A program made the translations under genes and the position numbers. The notes beneath the pieces are model-generated. The model searched no databases and was not told the origin of the DNA. It saw only the letters and a program-made list of their open reading frames with translations. Shown here one piece after another: positions 58,487 through 64,000 of a stretch of DNA of 64,000 nucleotides (position 1 is the stretch's first letter; each line of letters begins with the position of its first letter). This DNA is from Bradyrhizobium frederickii (GTDB lineage: Bacteria; Pseudomonadota; Alphaproteobacteria; Rhizobiales; Xanthobacteraceae): contig NZ_SPQS01000005.1 of assembly GCF_004570865.1 (NCBI RefSeq), positions 248,001 to 312,000 on the forward strand, read 5' to 3'.

Positions 58487-58579
58487 AGACGGTCGGCGCT
58501 CGAGCGCCGACCCGCATCTCCCCTCCCCAAGCTTGCGGGAGTGTGGCAGCATGCGCGCCATGCACTCGCCGGGACATGC

Positions 58580-59074
58580 ATGACCAGCAAGCGACTTTGC
58601 TTCGAGCCGGGTCACAAGCCCAAATGCCTCGTCGTCGTCGACGACACCGCTGAATGGGATCGCGCGGTCTACTATGCCAGCCGCTGGGCGATCCGCGCCG
58701 GCGGCGGCGTGGTGATGCTGCGCATCGTCGAGCCCGAACAGCAGAGCCAGGAATGGCTGGGGGTCGCCGACATCATGCGCGCCGAGGCACAGGAAGCCGC
58801 CGAAGCCGCGCTCGACCGCGCCGCGGGCCGCGCCAACGGCATCGCCGCGATCACCCCGGAGCGGGTGATCCGCGAGGGCGCGCCGATGGAACAATTGCTC
58901 GCCGTGATCGACGAGGACCCCGACATCGCCATGCTGGTGCTCGCCGCCAATCCCGGAGCGGAGGGGCCAGGGCCGCTGGTCGCGTTGCTCGCGCACGCGG
59001 TGGGGACGTTCCCGATCCCCGTGACGATCATTTCCGGCGCGCTGAGCGACCAGAGCGTGGATTCGCTGTCGTAG
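58580..59074 (+). CDS. Universal stress protein (UspA) family
   Basis: 164 residues. A single Usp-like domain: KCLVVVDDTAEWDRAVYYASRWA at the start, then a long central helix with IVEPEQQSQEWLGVAD, and IAMLVLAANPGAEGPGPL near the end. The canonical G-x2-G-x9-G(S/T) ATP-binding motif is incomplete here, so it may be a non-ATP-binding form. ATG 58580 is chosen over 58541, which is in the promoter region. Cytoplasmic. 93 bp after trpS on the same strand, so possibly co-transcribed. Confidence 0.85.
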   Translation: MTSKRLCFEPGHKPKCLVVVDDTAEWDRAVYYASRWAIRAGGGVVMLRIVEPEQQSQEWLGVADIMRAEAQEAAEAALDRAAGRANGIAAITPERVIREGAPMEQLLAVIDEDPDIAMLVLAANPGAEGPGPLVALLAHAVGTFPIPVTIISGALSDQSVDSLS

Positions 59075-59096
59075 ATCATCCTTCCAACGGGTCACT

Positions 59097-59182
59097 CGTC
59101 ATGCCCGGGCTTGTCCCGGGCATCCACGTTCCTGGTGTCGCGAAGCAAGGCGTGGATGGCCGGGTCAAGCCCGGCCATGACG
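59097..59182. repeat. Palindromic repeat, family E
   Basis: CGTCATGCCCGGGCTTGTCC and inverted GTCAAGCCCGGCCATGACG, with CATCCACG/CGTGGATG inside, between the Usp and NifU-like genes. Confidence 0.8.
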
Positions 59183-59323
59183 GCGCGGAACCGTTGGACC
59201 ACCCTAACCAACTGATATTCATAGACTAATATCCCACCTCCCCTTGATCGTGCGTTCGCCATCGCCATCTGCTAGGGAATGGAGCACGCGCCGGCCTTGA
59301 ACCGGCGACGTCTGGAGAAAACC

Positions 59324-59893
59324 ATGTTCATTCAAACCGAAGCCACCCCCAATCCCGCCACGCTGAAATTCATTCCCGGCCGCGTCGTCGTCGACGGTAG
59401 CCCGGTGGAGTTTGCGAGCCGCGAGGCCGCTACGCGCTCGCCGCTGGCCGAACGGCTGTTCGAGGTGCCCGGCGTCACCGGCGTGTTCTATGGATCGGAT
59501 TTCATCACCGTGACCAAGGCGAGCGGTGAATGGCAGCAGCTCAAGCCCGCGATCCTCGGTGCCATCATGGAGCACTACATGTCCGGCGCGCCGCTGCTCG
59601 CAGACGGCGCGGCACAAAGCGATGCCGATCTCGACGACGAGGACGAGTTCTTCGACGAGGCCGATGCCGAAACGGTCGACATGATCAAGGATCTGATCGA
59701 GACCCGCGTGCGGCCGGCGGTCGCCAATGACGGCGGCGACATCACCTTCCGCGGCTTCAAGGACGGCATCGTCTATCTCAACATGAAGGGCGCCTGCTCC
59801 GGCTGCCCGTCATCGACCGCGACGCTCCAGCACGGCATCCAGAACCTGCTCAAGCACTTCGTGCCCGACGTGGTCGAAGTCCGGCCGATGTGA
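59324..59893 (+). CDS. NifU family iron-sulfur scaffold protein
   Basis: 189 residues. The N-terminal Nfu_N domain (about 1–87: FIQTEATPNPATLKFIPGR … FYGSDFITVTK) is followed by an acidic linker (DADLDDEDEFFDE) and a C-terminal NifU domain with the CSGCPSS cluster-binding motif (CxxC) near residue 150. It acts as a [4Fe-4S] or [2Fe-2S] carrier in cluster assembly. No nif genes are near, so this is the housekeeping Nfu type found in alphaproteobacteria. TGGAGAAA precedes the ATG. Confidence 0.93.
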   Translation: MFIQTEATPNPATLKFIPGRVVVDGSPVEFASREAATRSPLAERLFEVPGVTGVFYGSDFITVTKASGEWQQLKPAILGAIMEHYMSGAPLLADGAAQSDADLDDEDEFFDEADAETVDMIKDLIETRVRPAVANDGGDITFRGFKDGIVYLNMKGACSGCPSSTATLQHGIQNLLKHFVPDVVEVRPM

Positions 59894-59903
59894 CGACGAA
59901 GTC

Positions 59904-59984
59904 GTCATTCCGGGGCGGTCTGGAGGACCGAACCCGGAATCTCGAGATTCCGGGTCTGGTGCTAACGCACCATCCCGGAATGAC
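59904..59984. repeat. Palindromic repeat, family F
   Basis: GTCATTCCGGGGCGGTC and inverted CATCCCGGAATGAC around CCCGGAATCTCGAGATTCCGGG. Between the NifU-like and tsaB genes. Confidence 0.78.
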
Positions 59985-60095
59985 GGTTGACGTAGGCGGC
60001 ATATCGGGGGCCCTGCAAATCGTGCGAGACGAATGGCGGATGGGCGTGTGGTCCGCTAGACTACTCGCCATTCGCCACTCGCCATTCGCTTTTCC

Positions 60096-60791
60096 ATGCT
60101 GATCCTCGCCATCGATACTGCGCTCGACGCCTGCTCCGTCGCCGTGCTCGACACCGAAGCGGCCGAGCTCCTTGCGCAGGAGCAGCTTCTGATGAAGCGC
60201 GGCCACGCCGAAGCCTTGATGCCGATGATCGCGCGCGTCATGCGGTCGGCCAATCTCGCCTTCACCGCGCTCGACCGCATCGCGGTCACCGTCGGTCCCG
60301 GAAGTTTCACCGGCCTGCGCGTCGGCATTTCGGCGGCGCGCGGCCTTGCGCTCGCGGCCGAGAAGCCCGCCGTCGGCCTCACCACCTTGTCGGCCTATGC
60401 CGCCGCGATCGTCGGCCAGAGCAAATCAGCGCCCGTGATCTCCGCGATCGACGCGCGCCACGACCACGTCTATTTCCAGATCGTCGCCGGCGACGGCAGC
60501 CAGTTGGTGCGGCCGCGCGTCGCTGCCATCGACGAGGCGATCGCGGCCTCGCAGTTCGGCGCGCCGCATCTGGTCGGCAATGCCGCAAACATCCTCGCCG
60601 AGCGCTGGCCGAAAGATGGCGAGCAGCCGGTCGCGGTCGACGCGCAAGCAGCGCCGGATATCGGCTGGGTCGCATGGCTCGGCGCCGCGGCCGATCCCGA
60701 GACAAATCCGGCGCGGCCGTTCTACCTGAAGGCACCCGACGCAAAGCCCGCCGCGCAACCGCCGTTCGCAGCACAAGCTGCAACCTCATGA
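60096..60791 (+). CDS. tsaB: tRNA threonylcarbamoyladenosine biosynthesis protein TsaB
   Basis: 231 residues. N-terminal LILAIDTALDACSVAVLD and TVGPGSFTGLRVGISAARG are the TsaB/YeaZ ASKHA signatures. It helps TsaD and TsaE form the t6A37 modification of ANN-decoding tRNAs. The stop overlaps the start of rimI (ATGA), and the tsaB–rimI–fur order is a common alphaproteobacterial cluster. ATG 60096 has the start of the fold directly after it. Confidence 0.94.
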   Translation: MLILAIDTALDACSVAVLDTEAAELLAQEQLLMKRGHAEALMPMIARVMRSANLAFTALDRIAVTVGPGSFTGLRVGISAARGLALAAEKPAVGLTTLSAYAAAIVGQSKSAPVISAIDARHDHVYFQIVAGDGSQLVRPRVAAIDEAIAASQFGAPHLVGNAANILAERWPKDGEQPVAVDAQAAPDIGWVAWLGAAADPETNPARPFYLKAPDAKPAAQPPFAAQAATS

Positions 60792-61273
60792 TGAGATGGC
60801 TGTCGCAATGGTGGCGCGGCGGCACCGCCGCCGTCGAGCCCGCATCCATGCGCGACGCCGCGCAGCTGGCGCAGCTGCATGGCGCCTCCTTCGCGCACGG
60901 CTGGGGCGAAGGCGAATTCGAGACCATGCTCAATGAGCGCAACACGCTGGTGCACCGCTTGCGCCTGGGACGCAGGACCATCGGCTTCGCGGTATCCCGG
61001 ATCGGGGCGGACGAAGCGGAGATCCTCTCGATCGCGGTGGACGAGGCCTATCGCGGTCGCGGCCTCTCCCGCATGCTGCTGATGACCCATCTAGGCCACC
61101 TCGCCGGGCGCGGCGTCCGCACAATATTTCTCGAAGTCGAGGAAAACAACCAGCCGGCACGGCGGCTCTACGCCGGGTGCGGATTCATGGTGGTCGGGCG
61201 CCGCGAACGCTACTATAAGCAACCGAACGGGGAACAATTGAACGCCCTTCTGATGCGACGTGACTTGTCGTAA
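60788..61273 (+). CDS. rimI: Ribosomal-protein-alanine N-acetyltransferase RimI-like
   Basis: 161 residues of the GNAT family. Acetyl-CoA motif A is LSIAVDEAYRGRGLSRMLL (Arg/Gly-x-x-Gly loop) and motif B is VEENNQPARRLYAGCGF. It acetylates the N-terminus of ribosomal protein S18 in enterobacteria; here the call rests on family plus coupling to tsaB. It starts at ATG 60788 inside the tsaB stop codon. Confidence 0.9.
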   Translation: MMRWLSQWWRGGTAAVEPASMRDAAQLAQLHGASFAHGWGEGEFETMLNERNTLVHRLRLGRRTIGFAVSRIGADEAEILSIAVDEAYRGRGLSRMLLMTHLGHLAGRGVRTIFLEVEENNQPARRLYAGCGFMVVGRRERYYKQPNGEQLNALLMRRDLS

Positions 61274-61312
61274 CATCGGTGCCAGAAAGCGCCCCCGGCA
61301 GGCAGACAAACA

Positions 61313-61768
61313 ATGACCGCACTGAAACCTTCTTCCGCATCCAAGGCGTCCGGCATCGAGGCGCGCTGTGCCGCCACCGGCATGCGCATGACCGAGCAGC
61401 GCCGCGTCATCGCCCGCGTGCTTGCGGAAGCGATCGACCACCCCGATGTCGAGGAACTGTACCGGCGCTGCGTCGCGGTCGACGACAAGATCTCGATCTC
61501 GACCGTGTATCGCACCGTCAAGCTGTTCGAGGATGCCGGCATCATCGAGCGCCATGACTTCCGCGAGGGCCGCGCGCGCTACGAGACGATGCGCGACAGC
61601 CATCACGACCACCTCATCAATCTGCGCGACGGCAAGGTGATCGAGTTCACCTCCGAGGAGATCGAGAAGCTGCAGGCGGAGATCGCCCGCAAGCTCGGCT
61701 ACAAGCTGGTCGACCACCGGCTCGAACTCTATTGCGTCCCGCTCGACGACGACAAGCCGACCAGTTAG
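61313..61768 (+). CDS. fur: Fur family transcriptional regulator (Fur/Mur type)
   Basis: 151 residues. The winged helix MRMTEQRRVIARVLAEAIDH and the ISISTVYRTVKLFEDAG recognition helix are followed by the metal-binding region HDFREGRARYE and DSHHDHLINLRDGKVIEF. The E. coli Fur CxxC zinc site after HHDHL is missing (INLRD). That absence is typical of the Mn-responsive Mur/Fur of rhizobia and bradyrhizobia, which controls mntH and irr. Co-located with tsaB and rimI. Whether it senses Mn or Fe here is inferred from family knowledge. Confidence 0.92.
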   Translation: MTALKPSSASKASGIEARCAATGMRMTEQRRVIARVLAEAIDHPDVEELYRRCVAVDDKISISTVYRTVKLFEDAGIIERHDFREGRARYETMRDSHHDHLINLRDGKVIEFTSEEIEKLQAEIARKLGYKLVDHRLELYCVPLDDDKPTS

Positions 61769-61804
61769 TGCCCTTGCGAATTCGGCACAGCGGCGACGTC
61801 GCTT

Positions 61805-61828
61805 CACCTCTCCCGGCGGGGAGAGGTG
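61805..61828. terminator. Hairpin after fur
   Basis: Perfect 10-bp stem CACCTCTCCC/GGGAGAGGTG with a 4-nt loop, 36 bp after the fur stop. No T-run; it resembles the family A arm. Confidence 0.5.
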
Positions 61829-61874
61829 GCACCGTCCGCACCGCACCAAGTCGCCTCAACCTCACCGCCAACTG

Positions 61875-62552
61875 ATGTCCATCGATCTCATCATCTTCGA
61901 TTGCGACGGCGTGCTCGTGGACAGCGAGGTGATCTCCTGCCGCGCCCATGCCGACGTGCTGACGCGGCACGGCTATCCGATCACCTCGGAGCAGGTGCTG
62001 ATCCGCTTCCTCGGCGTCTCCGAGAAAGACGCGCGGCGGATGGTCGAGCAGGAAATCGGCCGCAGCCTCCCGGACGACCTGGAGAGCCAGGTGAATGCGG
62101 CCACGCTGCAATTCTACGCCAGCGATTTGCAGCCGATCACCCACGTGGCCGCGGCGATCGCCGCGATCGATCTGCCGAAATGCGTCGCATCGAGCGGCAC
62201 GCCGGAGAAGATCCATCACGGCCTGACATGCGCCGGGCTCTACGACCTGCTCGCCCCACACATCTTCTCGGCAAGCCAGGTCGCACGCGGCAAACCCGCG
62301 CCCGATCTGTTCCTGTTTGCCGCCGCGCAGATGAAAGTCGCGCCGGAGCGGTGCCTCGTGATCGAGGACAGCGTGCCCGGGGTGACCGGCGCGCACGCCG
62401 CCGGGATGACCGTGCTGGGCTTTCACGGCGGCGGTCACTGTCCGCCGGGTCACGCCGAAAGGCTACGTGCCGCAGGCGCCGCACTGACATTCGACGATAT
62501 GCGGCAATTGCCGGAGCTGGTCCGGCGAAACGTCGGTATGGCTAAGCTTTGA
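61875..62552 (+). CDS. HAD family hydrolase (beta-phosphoglucomutase/phosphatase-like)
   Basis: 225 residues. HAD motif I is DCDGVLVDSEV (nucleophile D9, D11), motif II is a Ser in CVASSGTPEKI, motif III Lys in ARGKPAPDLFL and motif IV CLVIEDSVPGVTGAHAAG. It is a cytoplasmic phosphatase of sugar phosphates or related small molecules; the cap helices do not settle the substrate. It is close to the YieH/YcjU type. Confidence 0.9.
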   Translation: MSIDLIIFDCDGVLVDSEVISCRAHADVLTRHGYPITSEQVLIRFLGVSEKDARRMVEQEIGRSLPDDLESQVNAATLQFYASDLQPITHVAAAIAAIDLPKCVASSGTPEKIHHGLTCAGLYDLLAPHIFSASQVARGKPAPDLFLFAAAQMKVAPERCLVIEDSVPGVTGAHAAGMTVLGFHGGGHCPPGHAERLRAAGAALTFDDMRQLPELVRRNVGMAKL

Positions 62553-62574
62553 TCATGAGGAGCGTGTCGGCACC

Positions 62575-62979
62575 ATGGACGAGCAACACCACATCGCTCT
62601 GATCGGCGCCGGCGACGACGAAAGGGCCGTGTTCACGGAGTACGAAATCGGTCCCGTCTGCAAGCTGACCTGCGCCTACCGCGGCAAGACGATCGAAGCC
62701 GAGGCCCCCGATTTCTTCGAGGCGCTCTGCCTGATCCGCCGTCAGCTTGAGCCCGAGGGCCTCATCCCGTTCTGCTACGGCGCCAGCCTCAACGTGTATC
62801 CGTCCGGAATGGCGAGGGACATGGGCGCGGGGCTCAAGGCATATCGGATGAAGAAAGGCGTCCATGCGCGCATGGCCGACCTCGTCGAAATCTTCACGTC
62901 TGGGCCCGATGTGATCCCGGCCTCGGTCGACGCGCAGGAAGCATTTTGGCGGGAATGGCTCGCCACTCCTCGCGTGTAG
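62575..62979 (+). CDS. Hypothetical protein, 134 residues
   Basis: [20 protein letters not shown]… A small alpha/beta protein with conserved-looking segments [19 protein letters not shown] and [18 protein letters not shown]. The latter has a Cys and Tyr as possible active-site residues, but I do not recognise the family. It lies 22 bp after the HAD gene, so it is probably in the same operon. No signal peptide or membrane helix. Confidence 0.65.
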   Translation: MDEQHHIALIGAGDDERAVFTEYEIGPVCKLTCAYRGKTIEAEAPDFFEALCLIRRQLEPEGLIPFCYGASLNVYPSGMARDMGAGLKAYRMKKGVHARMADLVEIFTSGPDVIPASVDAQEAFWREWLATPRV

Positions 62980-63143
62980 CGCGAAATCCACGCAAAGAGA
63001 GCCACTTTCGGGGTTTTGGAGCAAGATTCGGCTCCGCCCCCCTCTGGGAGTACCTAGAATGCCCCCTTGAGGCCCCATTCGCTGGATTTTCGCCCCTCCA
63101 GCCTATATTTGAGGGCCGTCCTCCACCGCCATTTTCGGGTTCC

Positions 63144-64000
63144 ATGACGCCGCCGCGCAAGCTGCACATCAAATCATACGGCTGCCAGATGAACGTCTAC
63201 GATGCCCAGCGCATGGTGGACACGCTGGCTCCGGAGGGATTCGTGGAGACCGCGAGCGCCGAGGAGGCCGATCTCGTCATCCTCAACACCTGCCATATCC
63301 GCGAAAAGGCGTCCGAGAAGGTCTATTCCGAGCTCGGGCGCCTGCGCGTCGCCAAGGACGAGGCCGCGCGTGGGGGCCGCGCGATGCAGATCGCGGTCGC
63401 CGGCTGCGTGGCGCAGGCCGAGGGCGAGGAGATCGTGCGCCGCGCGCCGGTCGTGGACGTCGTGGTGGGGCCGCAGAGCTATCATCATCTGCCGGAGCTC
63501 TTGAAGCGCGCCGGCAACGAAGGCCGTGCGATCGAGACCGAATTTCCGGCCGCGGACAAGTTCGGCTTCCTGGCCCAGCCCAGGCCCGATGCGATCCGGG
63601 CGCGCGGCATTTCGGCCTTCGTCACCGTGCAGGAAGGTTGCGACAAATTCTGCACCTTCTGCGTCGTGCCGTATACGCGGGGCTCGGAAGTCTCGCGCCC
63701 TGTCGCGAAGATCGTCGACGACGTGAAGCGGCTCGCCGACAACGGCGTGCGCGAGCTCACGCTGATCGGGCAGAACGTCAACGCCTATCACGGCGAGGGG
63801 CCTGACGGAAAAACCTGGTCGCTCGGCCGATTGCTCGAACATCTTGCGACCATTCCTGGCATCGCGCGGCTGCGCTACTCGACCAGCCATCCCCGCGACG
63901 TCGACGACAGCCTGATTGCGGCCCATCGCGATCTCGGTGCCCTGATGCCGTTCGTGCACCTGCCGGTGCAGTCGGGCTCGGACCGGATTCTGGCGGCCAT
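63144..64000 (+). CDS. miaB: tRNA-2-methylthio-N6-dimethylallyladenosine synthase MiaB (5' part)
   Basis: The first 285 codons are present; the rest lies beyond the right edge. The N-terminal MTTase domain ([28 protein letters not shown]) has the auxiliary-cluster cysteines. The radical-SAM CxxxCxxC is in [18 protein letters not shown]. It thiomethylates i6A37 of tRNA. ATG 63144 begins [13 protein letters not shown]. The gap of about 165 bp upstream may contain its own promoter. Confidence 0.93.
   Translation, partial: MTPPRKLHIKSYGCQMNVYDAQRMVDTLAPEGFVETASAEEADLVILNTCHIREKASEKVYSELGRLRVAKDEAARGGRAMQIAVAGCVAQAEGEEIVRRAPVVDVVVGPQSYHHLPELLKRAGNEGRAIETEFPAADKFGFLAQPRPDAIRARGISAFVTVQEGCDKFCTFCVVPYTRGSEVSRPVAKIVDDVKRLADNGVRELTLIGQNVNAYHGEGPDGKTWSLGRLLEHLATIPGIARLRYSTSHPRDVDDSLIAAHRDLGALMPFVHLPVQSGSDRILAA

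Overview
The window is about 64 kb of GC-rich (by eye well over 60% G+C) alphaproteobacterial chromosome. Protein relatedness, the rpsT–dnaA–dnaN–recF–gyrB order, a Mur-like Fur and the crowded palindromic intergenic repeats all suggest Bradyrhizobium or a close Nitrobacteraceae relative. I identify the organism by recognition only, not by a database search. I see no rRNA, tRNA, CRISPR array, prophage or intact insertion sequence.

Layout. (1) 0.3–9 kb: a Crp/Fnr regulator, a DUF1269 protein with a coiled-coil tail, TspO/MBR, DNA polymerase IV (dinB), 3-methyladenine glycosylase I, a metallophosphoesterase, a cyclic-nucleotide-binding protein, and a minus-strand unit (membrane protein, winged-helix regulator, extra cis-prenyltransferase) carrying two nearly identical 17-bp palindromes. 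(2) 9–23.6 kb: an exported trypsin-like protease, a TctC/Bug binding protein, a VOC protein, an acyl-CoA ligase, an HD-GYP protein, an Ior-type molybdenum hydroxylase (alpha and beta), two hydrolases, a Wza-like lipoprotein and msrA. (3) 23.7–36.1 kb: the replication block rpsT–dnaA–dnaN–recF–gyrB. It is interrupted by a DUF559 nuclease-like gene fitted between two inverted repeat arms, and by two exported proteins built on a repeated FY…GW module. (4) 36–46.7 kb: murA with Asp at the usual Cys position, MATE plus DUF2867, RlpA-like, FUSC-like, MmgE/PrpD, a serine hydrolase and a membrane AraC regulator. (5) 47–64 kb: pirin, long-form purC, an SSADH-type dehydrogenase, a second serine hydrolase, a fatty acyl-CoA ligase, an adenosine kinase-like PfkB protein, murJ, trpS, a Usp, a NifU-like scaffold, tsaB–rimI–fur, a HAD phosphatase and the start of miaB, which runs off the right edge.

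How the genes fit together. The core parts are replication (DnaA, the beta clamp, RecF, GyrB), peptidoglycan precursor synthesis and flipping (MurA, MurJ), and tRNA modification (TsaB, MiaB). Most of the rest is accessory metabolism, transport and stress response. Intergenic DNA is dominated by several families of palindromic repeats. The observations I rate highest are the DUF559 gene bounded to within 3–4 bp by repeat arms that also occur without a gene, the paired operators of the uppS-like operon, the FY…GW proteins, the GANTC cluster upstream of dnaA, and the Asp-type MurA.
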